From NCBI RefSeq assembly GCF_002259705.1, contig NZ_MWWT01000001.1, forward strand, positions 372,001 through 436,000: a DNA stretch of 64,000 nt, written 5' to 3'. This stretch comes from Alloscardovia macacae. GTDB lineage: Bacteria; Actinomycetota; Actinomycetes; Actinomycetales; Bifidobacteriaceae. Within the stretch, counting starts at the first letter, position 1; each line of letters begins with the position of its first letter. Under the pieces are notes generated by a model. The model was not told the origin of the DNA, ran no database searches, and saw only the letters and a program-made list of their open reading frames with translations. Shown one piece after another: positions 9,475 to 18,536 of this stretch. A program made the translations under genes and the position numbers.

Positions 9475-9810
9475 TTATGCAAACACAGTCTGGATAAGAA
9501 CCATATACAGGATAGTCCCCACAGCCATACTCACCAGCATATTCCGCCAGCGCAGATGCACAGCGACAAGCGCCGCCAGCGAAATCAGCTCAGGGGCACC
9601 ATACGGAGCGCTGAGTACAGGAGTGGAACGCAGCGAGTACACGACGAGCATACCCATCACCGCCAGAGGCAGCGCCTTGCCTAGGTAGAGAATAAACGGG
9701 GGAACGGGCTTATTCTCCGGGAAAACGAGGAACGGCAGGAAGCGCGTGCACATCGTGCCGAGAGCGGCTGCGGCTATCATCAGCAGGCTCTGGAGAAGAG
9801 TCATGGTCAT
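9475..9810 (-). CDS. azlD: AzlD branched-chain amino acid export subunit
   Basis: 111-residue hydrophobic protein with about four membrane segments, matching the small partner of the AzlC/BrnF exporter (LGTMCTRFLPFLVFP near the N-terminus is typical). Its ATG overlaps the azlC stop (ATGA at 9810-9807), so translation is coupled. Together they export branched-chain amino acids or Met in characterised relatives. Confidence 0.9.
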   Translation of the reverse strand: MTMTLLQSLLMIAAAALGTMCTRFLPFLVFPENKPVPPFILYLGKALPLAVMGMLVVYSLRSTPVLSAPYGAPELISLAALVAVHLRWRNMLVSMAVGTILYMVLIQTVFA

Positions 9811-10598
9811 GAGAGGAGGTCCTTCGAAGAAGAGGAAGAATTGGCAGAAGAAGCAGAAGACGCAGAACGCCGCCAGTACAGGACGCTGAAGATGGCGAGC
9901 ATCCCCAGCATGGTCGGAATGAGGAAGGCGTTCGGGCCGAAGACGAGCAGGCAGCCGAGCGATACGAGCACGCCGATGGCCGCGGACGAATGACGGCGCG
10001 TCTTCAGCCATTCGTCGAGGAAGATGGTCACGAACATGGCCGTGAGCACGAAATCGATACCGCGCGTGCTGAACGGTAGACTCGCGCCGATGAGCGAGCC
10101 GAACAGCGAACTGAGTACCCAGTAGCCGTGGCTGAAGAAGGTGACGAAAAAGTATACCCACCCGCGGCTCGCACCTCGCGCAGCGTCGCGCTCGCTGATC
10201 TCGAGCGAGGAATTAACCGCAAAGGTCTCATCGGTCAGACCGAAAATGAGATACCACTTTTTCGGGCCGGTGCCGCGGTATTTCGTGAGCATCGCGAGGC
10301 CGTAAAAAAGAAAGCGCGCGTTCACCATGAGTGCCATGAGGAAGGCGAGAAGCGGGTTAAAGACGCTGAGCAGAAGGTCTACCGTGACGAATTCGAGCGA
10401 TCCGGCGAAGATAACCGTGGCCATGAGCGCGGTATACCAGTGCGGGAAGCCTTTCGACTCCATGAGCAGGCCGTACGACAGTCCGAGGAAAAACCACGCG
10501 AAAGCGATGGGCAGAGTAAGCGGAAACGCCGCGCGGGCACTGCTCAGGATAGATGTGCGCGTGTCGTGTCTCGGTATATGGTCGCTTTTTTCTGTCAA
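9807..10598 (-). CDS. azlC: AzlC branched-chain amino acid export permease
   Basis: 263-residue membrane protein (ALPLT-type start FPLTLPIAFAWFFLGLSYG, then FAGSLEFV and LTDETFAV), the large subunit of the AzlCD exporter. The most upstream start is TTG at 10598, 3 nt after GAGGAG. An ATG just upstream in another frame gives a four-codon frame whose TGA overlaps this TTG. The C-terminus is Ser/Ala-rich. Confidence 0.9.
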   Translation of the reverse strand: MTEKSDHIPRHDTRTSILSSARAAFPLTLPIAFAWFFLGLSYGLLMESKGFPHWYTALMATVIFAGSLEFVTVDLLLSVFNPLLAFLMALMVNARFLFYGLAMLTKYRGTGPKKWYLIFGLTDETFAVNSSLEISERDAARGASRGWVYFFVTFFSHGYWVLSSLFGSLIGASLPFSTRGIDFVLTAMFVTIFLDEWLKTRRHSSAAIGVLVSLGCLLVFGPNAFLIPTMLGMLAIFSVLYWRRSASSASSANSSSSSKDLLS

Positions 10599-10639
10599 TT
10601 TCTCCTCATCTTTCAGTCTGTCTCTGCTGGCGGTGTGGG

Positions 10640-10688
10640 CGACACGCCGGAAAAGGTCGGGAAAATTCCGAAAATATACGGCGTGTCG
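10640..10688. repeat. Inverted repeat upstream of the pilin-like gene
   Basis: 10-bp arms CGACACGCCG / CGGCGTGTCG at 10640-10649 and 10679-10688 with a 29-nt spacer, in the divergent region between azlC and the surface protein. Could be an operator or a cruciform; no further evidence. Confidence 0.5.
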
Positions 10689-10734
10689 CGGGCGTTTTCT
10701 ATGCCGTCACTATCTTAGCGGGAGGTGGGTAAGT

Positions 10735-10743
10735 GGGGGGGGG
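10735..10743. promoter_or_regulatory. G9 homopolymer upstream of an adhesin gene
   Basis: Nine consecutive G residues about 128 bp before the start of the LAKTG adhesin. TAGAAT at about 10749-10754 lies just 3' of it. If that is the -10 box, the tract sits in the promoter spacer, where slippage would change expression. Confidence 0.6.
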
Positions 10744-10870
10744 TATTAGTAGAATAGCGTACTAGGAAGTTGGGTACATTCTGCTAATGATTTAGCGGTT
10801 AACCATATACAGCATAACTAAAAAATATAAACTTACAGAGGTTCAAAGAGGAAGAAGAGAGAGGACCGAT

Positions 10871-13800
10871 ATGAGTGTACGAAAAGCGTACACAAAAATA
10901 GTGCTATCCATACTCGCTGTGCTCTGCTTTATATTTAGCTCAGGAGCTATCAGCGCTGTAGGAGGAACTACGCGTGCTTATGCAGATGATGCCGTGGCGA
11001 ATACGACGCACACGGTGAATTTCTGGCGTAACAGGAATACGGCAGATGAATATAAAGTCACGTGTGTGATTCAGTCTGGGCAGTTTATACCTGGTGTGGG
11101 CCAGGGCACTGACGTAGCCACGTACGCGCCGCTTGGTAAAGATGACGCAGGAAAGGATACATACTGCGTTCAGCCGAATGTGTGGGGTCCGAACTTCGGA
11201 CGAAAGGATGCACTCGAGATTTTCGGCATGGTCCTCGGCGGAAGCCGTTTTAGCGCATGGAATACAGCGCGAGATGGCTCTGGCACGTATTACCGCGGCC
11301 AGCAGGTGCTCACGGATAGTGATTCGGCGGAGATAGATCTTTACGAGCAGTGGGCGAGCGCTCAGAGCTTGCTGGATGGAGCCAAAGATTTCGCGACGCA
11401 GAAGCCACAGGTGTGGATAGAGAATAGTCTCGACCATCAGACGGATGCCACGGCGCTGAATGTGTGGCAGGCGGGCTCTTTACACTACCGTGCGACGCTG
11501 GACTTTAGCCAGAACCGGAATACGCTGTCCACGCTGTGGGGGCGTATCGACCGTGTAACCGATTATAAGGGCTTTATTAAGGCGAAGATAGACTCGAAGT
11601 ATACGTTCGACAAGCCGCTTGACATCGTGTTCGCATCCACATGGCTCGTGCCGAATCAAGAAGAAATGCAGAAGGCTGTATATTCTGGTGTGACTGTCAC
11701 TCAGGTGGATGTGACGAATACTCTCGATGGTAAGCCAGAAAAAGCCTGGAAGTTTACCTATCCTGCTTCCTATGTGGGTCAGGAGACGCAGACTATAAAT
11801 GTGAACGGTACAGACCGCACGTTTAATGTCATTAATATTCCTGTGACCATGATCTCGAAGGCTGAGATGTATAAGCTCAGCTTCGATGACTTCATGCGCC
11901 CTATGGAACTGAGCGTGGCGGATGACTATGCACGTGGTCTGAATGCTGTGATTAGTGAAGAGCAGTATAATGCCATAGCGGTGAGCGACGACCCGTACCT
12001 GCGTGTGGGTGGCGAGATAGACATGGAGATTAATGGTAACTCCGTGCGTAACGATCCGAATGATACGACGAACGCATATACCCATTACAGTAACCAGAAT
12101 CCACAGGCGAACTGGCAGGTAGCGCGTCTCTTCCCATCCTCGCAGCTGGATGTAGCTCTCTATGACATCCAGACAGGAGAAAAGCTTACCGCTGCTAGCC
12201 CTATCACGAATACCGTGACGAATGCGGCACCTCAGGGGGACTCCGCACTCTACGGTCCGAAGGGTGCTGCTATGAGTCAGAATGCTGGTGGAGGGTATTC
12301 TGTAGCGGGAGACCAGAGCGCGTCTACGTTCTGGCGCTCGCGCGGTCGTTCGAAGCAGCCAGTCTATACGAGCGCGGATCCGAATGATCCTTTTAATACT
12401 GCGGATACGTGGAAGGTGACTCCTCCAGACATTCCTGGATACATGTATGTGAAGGCTATGCTTCCATCCACGCAGCCGACGAGTACGACGGGCGTATCCG
12501 AAAGCTTCGTCCCATGCCCTACCTCGGGCGCAGGATGCCGCGATGCTTCGGAGGCAGATCTGGAAGGCTCCTATGACTTCCGTACTCCGCAGGAACGCAC
12601 ACTCTTCTATGCGCGCCTTGGTTCCATAGGAACGAAGGTGTGGATAGATGCGAATCGCGATGGTGTGTACCAGGATGGTGAAACCGTCGTCCCAGATACG
12701 AAGGTGGAGCTGCTCTATCCAGATGGAACTCCAGCGCTGAATACTTCTGGCCAGCCTATTACGGCGACGACGGATGCTCAGGGGAACTATGAGCTGACGA
12801 ACATCATTCCGAATGAATTCGCTGGAGCTGGACACGAGACGTACATGGTACGTTTCACGCTACCGAGCGGATACTCGGTGACCCGTATAGGCGATGCGAC
12901 GACCGGGATAAACAGTACATCTGACCGGCAGGGGTATGTGCGTGACGTGGTCGTGGGGCCTGGCCAGCATAACCCTACAGTGAACCTCGGTATGTATGCA
13001 TCCACGTCCATCACGGTGACGAAGAAGTGGGATGACCGCGCGAATGTGGCTTCTGAGCGGCCTGAGAGCATTCATGTGAAGCTCATGAATGCTGCCGACG
13101 TAGATGCTGAGACGCATACGGCGAAGGATGGTGCGCAGCCTGTGGCAGAAGCTGACATGTCCGCTGCTGCTGATGGAACGTGGTCCCATACGTTCACGGA
13201 TATTCCTACACATGATGCGAGCGGTGCTCAGCTCTCCTATACGGTTCTCGAAGATCCCGTGGCTGGATATGAGGCCGGGGCGTATTCCGGAGATGCTGCG
13301 AGTGGCTTCACCATCACGAATGCGAAGCGTTTCATAGATATTCCTGTGCGGAAGGTGTGGCTGGACGCTCAGGGTGCTGTGGATACTTCGAATACGAATC
13401 CTGTGACTGTGGAGCTGTGGAAGAATGGTGTGGCTACGGGCCGGACTGTGGAACTGAATGCTTCGAATAACTTCACCGGGCGCTTTACTAATGTGGCTGT
13501 CGATCCTGGCTCGAATGCAGATGAAGTGTACTCTGTGCGCGAATCCGGTGCTAACGGTTCGCTTATCTCTGTGAATGGCGCTCTATATATGGTGGATGAT
13601 AACGACGGAAAGGTGACGGATGCTGCTGGCGTGACCATCACGAACATGCGGCTCACGACGGATAACCCAGTGACTCCAGATCCAGACCGTCCAGTAGCTG
13701 AGCGTCTGAACATTCCTGTACAGAAAGTATGGGATGATCGCGATAACGTAGCTGCTGGTCGTCCTGCGAGCGTGACCGTGCATCTGCTGGCGAATGGTAC

Positions 13801-14923
13801 TGAGGTGGCTAGTACTGAGCTGAATGCTGCTGGCTCCTGGAAGCACGTCTTCGAAAACCAGCCAGTAGTGGATGCTTCTGGTGCGCGCATTACGTATAGC
13901 GTGACGGAAGATGCTGTAGCTGGGTATGAATCTCCTTCGTATACTGGGAATGAACGTGACGGCTTTACAGTAACGAATGCGAAGCGTTTCCTGGATATTC
14001 CTGTGCGGAAGGTGTGGCTGGATGCTCAGGGTGCTGTGGATGCGTCGAATACGAACCCGGTGACTGTGGAGCTGATGAAGAAAGATACGGCTACGGGCGT
14101 GACTGTGGCGACGGGGCAGACTCTCGTACTCAATCCTGCGAATAACTTCACGGGGCGCTTCACGAACGTGCCTGTGGATCCGGGAACGGATGCAGATAAG
14201 GTGTACACGGTTCAGGAAGTGGGCGTAACGGATTCTGTTATCTCTGTGGATGGTAAGCAGTATGCCTCTGATGTGCAGGGGAGTGCCATGGCTGCAGATG
14301 GTTTTACTGTGAGGAATATGCAGCTCGCCCCGAATACGCCTGTGACACCTGATCCAGACCAGCCTGTGGCTGAGCGTCTGAACATTCCTGTGCAGAAAGT
14401 ATGGGATGACCGTAATAATGCAGATAAGGCACGTCCAGAAAGTATCACGGTTCATCTTTATGCGAATGGTACCGAGGTAGCTTCTGCTCAGCTGAATGAA
14501 GCAGGTGAGTGGAGGAACATCTTCCAGAATCAGCCTGTCGTAGATGCTCGCGGCGAGCGGATTCGCTATGCTGTGGTAGAAGATGCCGTAGAAGGATATA
14601 ATGCTCCAGAATATGCAGGTAACGAGCGTGATGGCTTCACTGTGACGAATACGAAACCTGCGGGTACGGTCACCGTCCCAGGTGAGCCAGGAGATCCTGA
14701 AAATCCGAGAGATACTCCGAAGGATAAGCCAGGTGAGCCAGGAACTACCGTCCCAGTGACGAAGACGCCTTCGTCTCCATCGTCTCGCGCTGCACGTGGT
14801 AAGCAGAATCTCGCGAAGACCGGTGCAGAAGTCTCTGTGGCTGTTACGGGTATGGCTTTGTGTGCTGTTCTCGGGGCAGGAGCAGTACTACTGCGAAAGC
14901 GTGGAACTGCGTCTAGAGCATAG
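10871..14923 (+). CDS. Sortase-anchored Cna-B repeat surface protein (pilin/adhesin type)
   Basis: 1350-residue secreted protein. The signal peptide ends at AYA/DD (about residue 38). An N-terminal domain of about 550 residues that I do not recognise follows. Next is an SdrD-B-like domain near 590-700 (GTKVWIDANRDGVYQDGE). Five Cna-B repeats then start near 714, 822, 946, 1040 and 1170, alternating an IPVQKVWDD type with an IPVRKVWLD type. A Pro/Thr stalk leads to LAKTG at 1314-1318, a membrane helix and a basic tail. Sortase links such proteins to the wall or polymerises them into pili; no sortase gene lies in the window. A G9 tract lies upstream. The leader has GAGAGAGGA before the ATG. Confidence 0.9.
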   Translation: MSVRKAYTKIVLSILAVLCFIFSSGAISAVGGTTRAYADDAVANTTHTVNFWRNRNTADEYKVTCVIQSGQFIPGVGQGTDVATYAPLGKDDAGKDTYCVQPNVWGPNFGRKDALEIFGMVLGGSRFSAWNTARDGSGTYYRGQQVLTDSDSAEIDLYEQWASAQSLLDGAKDFATQKPQVWIENSLDHQTDATALNVWQAGSLHYRATLDFSQNRNTLSTLWGRIDRVTDYKGFIKAKIDSKYTFDKPLDIVFASTWLVPNQEEMQKAVYSGVTVTQVDVTNTLDGKPEKAWKFTYPASYVGQETQTINVNGTDRTFNVINIPVTMISKAEMYKLSFDDFMRPMELSVADDYARGLNAVISEEQYNAIAVSDDPYLRVGGEIDMEINGNSVRNDPNDTTNAYTHYSNQNPQANWQVARLFPSSQLDVALYDIQTGEKLTAASPITNTVTNAAPQGDSALYGPKGAAMSQNAGGGYSVAGDQSASTFWRSRGRSKQPVYTSADPNDPFNTADTWKVTPPDIPGYMYVKAMLPSTQPTSTTGVSESFVPCPTSGAGCRDASEADLEGSYDFRTPQERTLFYARLGSIGTKVWIDANRDGVYQDGETVVPDTKVELLYPDGTPALNTSGQPITATTDAQGNYELTNIIPNEFAGAGHETYMVRFTLPSGYSVTRIGDATTGINSTSDRQGYVRDVVVGPGQHNPTVNLGMYASTSITVTKKWDDRANVASERPESIHVKLMNAADVDAETHTAKDGAQPVAEADMSAAADGTWSHTFTDIPTHDASGAQLSYTVLEDPVAGYEAGAYSGDAASGFTITNAKRFIDIPVRKVWLDAQGAVDTSNTNPVTVELWKNGVATGRTVELNASNNFTGRFTNVAVDPGSNADEVYSVRESGANGSLISVNGALYMVDDNDGKVTDAAGVTITNMRLTTDNPVTPDPDRPVAERLNIPVQKVWDDRDNVAAGRPASVTVHLLANGTEVASTELNAAGSWKHVFENQPVVDASGARITYSVTEDAVAGYESPSYTGNERDGFTVTNAKRFLDIPVRKVWLDAQGAVDASNTNPVTVELMKKDTATGVTVATGQTLVLNPANNFTGRFTNVPVDPGTDADKVYTVQEVGVTDSVISVDGKQYASDVQGSAMAADGFTVRNMQLAPNTPVTPDPDQPVAERLNIPVQKVWDDRNNADKARPESITVHLYANGTEVASAQLNEAGEWRNIFQNQPVVDARGERIRYAVVEDAVEGYNAPEYAGNERDGFTVTNTKPAGTVTVPGEPGDPENPRDTPKDKPGEPGTTVPVTKTPSSPSSRAARGKQNLAKTGAEVSVAVTGMALCAVLGAGAVLLRKRGTASRA
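13336..14650 (+). repeat. Tandem Cna-B domain duplication within the adhesin gene
   Basis: DNA starting near 13336 (IPVRKVWLDAQGAVD) recurs near 13996, and that near 13706 (LNIPVQKVWDD) recurs near 14378, a two-domain unit of about 660-670 bp. It is similar enough at DNA level to recombine and change repeat number. Confidence 0.75.
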
Positions 14924-14961
14924 GGTAGAGAAAGAGAGTCCCAAAGAGCCCACAGAAGGCT

Positions 14962-15012
14962 AGAGGGGGCGTGGCAGAGAACGTATCTCAGGTTCTTAGC
15001 CACGCCTCTTTC
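14962..15012 (+). terminator. Terminator of the Cna-B adhesin gene
   Basis: Stem AGAGGGGGCGTGGC / GCCACGCCTCT at 14962-14975 and 14999-15009 with a short T-run, 40 bp after the stop codon. Confidence 0.8.
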
Positions 15013-15275
15013 GTATGCTGTCATTCAGGTGAGTTCGCGGAGATGATACTAGTTTTAGTACGTCCCCTTAGCCCTTGTACTATAAGGCCTTAAGGATGTT
15101 TTAAGCCGCACATAATGGCCTATAACGGCTCATCATTTCGCGCCATGGCTTGTGTATGCGAGTGGAAAGCGCGGGATATACGCGGGATATACGCGGGATA
15201 TACGAAAGGGGTCTGTGTGGTGTTCACACAGACCCCTGAACTGACGCGTTCCCGCCTCGAGTACTTGCTTGCTTT
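15013..15275. other. Gap between two convergent adhesin genes
   Basis: Holds an ATACTAGTTTTAGTACG palindrome-like site (15046-15062), three direct copies of GCGGGATATAC-type repeats (about 15172-15204) and the terminator at 15196. No reading frame here looks coding. Confidence 0.6.
15196..15226. terminator. Hairpin ending the 15276-18041 gene
   Basis: Perfect 13-bp stem 15196-15208/15214-15226 (AGGGGTCTGTGTG) with a 5-nt loop between convergent genes; on the minus strand it is followed by TTTCG. Confidence 0.85.
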
Positions 15276-18041
15276 TTAGTCTTCGTTCGTGCGGCGCATG
15301 AGGATCATGCTGCCGCCGAGGACGATGAGTACTGCTGCTGTCGTGGCGAATCCTACGATGTCAGAGCCAGTCTTTGCGAGGCTTGCTCCGGAGGAGGTAG
15401 AGACAGCCTTTGCAGAATTCTGAGCGCCGTTATCTGCTGGCACTACGCATCGTGCTACGCCGCTGATGGTGTAGTTGATGGTGACGCTCAGACCGTTTGG
15501 ATAGGCCTTCGTGCCTGGCTTGTAGGTGACGGTTAGTGGGTACGTGCCGTCCTTGGTGAAGTTAACCTTGCTGGTGTCTATCTTCAGATCAGACTTTTTC
15601 CAGGAGATTTCTGCGCCGTCGTCCCCGCGTATATGCGTGATAGCGGCGAGAATCGTCTCATCGGAGTAGACGCATGGGTTTATGGACAGCTTGTTCTTAT
15701 CCACGTCGATTCCCGCCTGGGACTTCGTCCATTGCGCGTAGAGCTTCACGTCTGCCTTTACATCCGTGAGTTCGGAGCCGAGTGCATGCGCGGTGCCGGA
15801 CCCGTCAGCCGCGGTATTCCATCCCGAAAGCAGATATCCCTCGCGAGACAGCTCAGTTCCACGAGACAGCTTTACTGTTCCGCTCTTATCTGCGGTATAC
15901 TGCACCTTTTGAGATGGTACAGTTCCCGTTCCCCTGTTCGCATCGTACGAGACTGTCGCTGCGCACTGTGCTACGCCGCTGAGCGTGTAGTTGACGGTGA
16001 CACTCAGTCCGTTCGGGTATGCTGGAGTTCCGCGCGTATACGTAACGGTCACCGGATACGTTCCGTCCTTACTGAAGTCCACCTTACTGCTGTCTACCTT
16101 CAGGTCAGACTTCTGCCACATCAGCTCGGCGCCGTCGTCCCCGCGTATATGCGAGACGGTGTTCAGGATCGTCTCATCCGAGTAGGTGCATGGATTTTCT
16201 TTGGTCAATTTCCCCTCATCCACACCTATCTCCGCCTGAGACTTGGTCCACTGCGCATAGAGCTTCACATCAGCCTTCACACCGGTAAGCTGGGAACCCA
16301 GCGCGTGAGTCGTGCCACTTCCATCAGCAGCGGTATTCCAGGAGCTGAGCGTATAGCCTTCGCGAGAAAGCTGCTCGCCGGATGCGAGAGTAGCCTCACC
16401 TGGCTTATCATCCGTATACGTGACTTTCTGGGAAGGCACAGTACCCTGACCAGCGTTTGCATCATAGGAGACTGTCGCCGTTTCTTCTGGTGGGCAGGAA
16501 GTAGCATTCTGGGCAGTGATGTACAGGCGCGTCTTCGAAGAGGTAGAAAGCTGCGTACGTGAGCCATCTGCATTCGCACTGTAATAGCGGTAGGTGATGG
16601 TGTATTTTCCTGGCTTTGAGGTGTCTGGAGCAGATACTTCGTTACCCTGAGCATCGGTGTACGTTATGTCTATGAGCTTCTTCTGCGCATCATTATTGAG
16701 CGGATCATTTATCTGAGCGCCATTATATGGGCGAACCCAGCTAATGCCCTGTGCAGGATTAAATGTATCTCCCACAGTCATGCAGATATTCTGTGCAGTG
16801 GACAGGTAGTGCCACAGCTCGATGTATGCGAATGGGTGACCAGATTTGATGACGTCAGAGTTCTCAGCACCGCGAATCACCAGAGTCTTAGAATCCGTCG
16901 TGTGATACGTATAACGGTCGAGATACCAGCCGTTTGTGGACCAGCCTGTGCCGTCATATGCCTTCTTCACCTTAGCAAGATTAATAGTGTAGTATCCTCC
17001 ACGAGTATACGCTAGAGTACCATTCGCTATCATGTCCGCTACGTTCATGTACTGTGCAGAGCCAGCATTCTTATAGCTAAAGTCGCTCGCATCGAGTCCG
17101 ACGATGTTATTCGGAATCTGTGGAACATCAGTAAAGGTATAATCGTAGCTCGTGCTCGGAGATATAGCATTATTCGTCGTATAAACGAAGTCGAGAGTCT
17201 TATCCTTCAGTGGCTCGTACTTATCCCAGTATGGGTTGTATGGTGCAGAATCCGTCTTCGCGAAACGCAGTCCGGCGGTAGAGGTACCCCAGTTAGCATA
17301 TGTTCCCCATGGTGCTATAACCAGAGAGTTACCGATGTTATTAGTCAGTGAAACTGGGCTGCTCGTAGCCTTGAGATCCAGTTCATCAGCATTCGTCAGA
17401 GCCAGAGGGATAGTGACAGTAAGCTTCTGACCAGCGGTCAGAGATCCATGCAGATACATGTAGTACACGTTTGGCATGGTCTCGCCGTACTGGGCCTTAT
17501 ACTGTGCGGCCTTCGCATAGCTTCCTGGATTAGACGTATTCGAGTATTCAGTCGCAGCCTGGACAGCGGCAGCATTCGCACCGCTGAAGGTAGGTTCGCC
17601 CGTGAACTGTACATGGGGCATTCCAGTGCCCTGGTTTGCTGAAGGAGTCACGATGTCATATTGAAGAATCGGCACATCTTTTTCAGCAGTCAGCTCTATG
17701 ACGGCATTAAAGTGATAGTATCCATCTGCACCCTTCGTCATCTGGTCGAGATTCAGTACAGAATCTGGGACGGCAGGGCTAGAACTGGAGTAGTTCGAGG
17801 TGTAGGTCTGTCCATCGCTACCCTGAGCAGTGAAGTACATGGTATGTTCGAAACTATTCGAGTTATCCGCAGGAATAGATGTAACCGTCTGACGGTTTGG
17901 GGTATCTCCGTTCGTCATTACTTCCGTATACGCAGCATGCGCGGGGCTCACAGGCATAAGAGCATTCACTCCTACGAATCCTGCAAGGAGAAGAGCGCAT
18001 GAGAGTATGACGGACAGCAGGCTTTTACGAGTCCGAGTCAT
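15276..18041 (-). CDS. Sortase-anchored surface protein with InlB-type B repeats
   Basis: 921-residue secreted protein. The signal peptide ends near SPAHAA (residue 36). A roughly 480-residue N-terminal domain has no family I recognise. Then come two copies of a unit made of an InlB/Flg_new-like B repeat (VSYDANAGQGTVPSQKVTY..., ending KLYAQWTKSQ) and a beta domain (CTYSDETIL..HIRGDDGAE). The end is LAKTG at 888-892, a hydrophobic helix and a charged tail. B repeats occur in many Gram-positive adhesins. The ribosome site is weak (GAGAAAG). Confidence 0.87.
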   Translation of the reverse strand: MTRTRKSLLSVILSCALLLAGFVGVNALMPVSPAHAAYTEVMTNGDTPNRQTVTSIPADNSNSFEHTMYFTAQGSDGQTYTSNYSSSSPAVPDSVLNLDQMTKGADGYYHFNAVIELTAEKDVPILQYDIVTPSANQGTGMPHVQFTGEPTFSGANAAAVQAATEYSNTSNPGSYAKAAQYKAQYGETMPNVYYMYLHGSLTAGQKLTVTIPLALTNADELDLKATSSPVSLTNNIGNSLVIAPWGTYANWGTSTAGLRFAKTDSAPYNPYWDKYEPLKDKTLDFVYTTNNAISPSTSYDYTFTDVPQIPNNIVGLDASDFSYKNAGSAQYMNVADMIANGTLAYTRGGYYTINLAKVKKAYDGTGWSTNGWYLDRYTYHTTDSKTLVIRGAENSDVIKSGHPFAYIELWHYLSTAQNICMTVGDTFNPAQGISWVRPYNGAQINDPLNNDAQKKLIDITYTDAQGNEVSAPDTSKPGKYTITYRYYSANADGSRTQLSTSSKTRLYITAQNATSCPPEETATVSYDANAGQGTVPSQKVTYTDDKPGEATLASGEQLSREGYTLSSWNTAADGSGTTHALGSQLTGVKADVKLYAQWTKSQAEIGVDEGKLTKENPCTYSDETILNTVSHIRGDDGAELMWQKSDLKVDSSKVDFSKDGTYPVTVTYTRGTPAYPNGLSVTVNYTLSGVAQCAATVSYDANRGTGTVPSQKVQYTADKSGTVKLSRGTELSREGYLLSGWNTAADGSGTAHALGSELTDVKADVKLYAQWTKSQAGIDVDKNKLSINPCVYSDETILAAITHIRGDDGAEISWKKSDLKIDTSKVNFTKDGTYPLTVTYKPGTKAYPNGLSVTINYTISGVARCVVPADNGAQNSAKAVSTSSGASLAKTGSDIVGFATTAAVLIVLGGSMILMRRTNED

Positions 18042-18195
18042 AAGAACTTTTCTTTCTCAAATAAAATTGTCTCTTTCCATAAAAAATTTTAACAGGGGGT
18101 CTAACGAAAAGCGTTTGTTTGTTTTGAGGAAGGCGAGTCGTGTCAGAGGATGTGTGCAGACTGGGTGATACTAGTGAAAGTAATGAATATACGCC

Positions 18196-18420
18196 GCACG
18201 GGGAAAGTCTAGGGATAGACTTTCCCCAGTGTGCATAATGAAAGGACGAATGATAAGCGCCCTATCAGTCATAGCCAACTCACCAAAAGTCTTAGCATGC
18301 ATCACATAGTGGCGAGAAGTAGCACGCTATGTCCTGACACACTCTATTCTACGTGCAGACATAGAATGACAAAGAGCCTCACGCTTGGGACAGTCATCTC
18401 AGGCGTGAGGCTCTTTTCTC
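18196..18420 (+). ncRNA. Structured RNA, tandem copy 1, unknown class
   Basis: About 225 nt: a strong 5' hairpin (18196-18234, GGGGAAAGTCT/AGACTTTCCCC), a 103-nt core (18264-18366), and a strong terminator (stem 18374-18384/18403-18413, then TTTT). The core is about 91% identical to copy 2 at 18610-18712. Both flanking helices differ from copy 2 by base pair-preserving changes, so the structure appears to be under selection. There is no downstream gene on this strand for it to control. A 19-codon frame (ATG 18250 to TAG 18307-18309) lies inside. Not recognised as tmRNA, RNase P, 6S, SRP or a T-box by eye. Confidence 0.7.
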
Positions 18421-18536
18421 CTATCAGAAAACATTATTACGTCTTTGTCATCTCCTCGCTTAGGCCAGCACCAGTCACGGGGCACAGTGCCTCTCGCAAA
18501 CCAAACTTAAGCGATAATGTTAGTCCCTATATGCCA

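Noticed and set aside
13336-14650. CRISPR array
   Set aside because: Repeats are long, in frame and encode Cna-B domains; no short regular repeat-spacer pattern or cas gene exists in the window.
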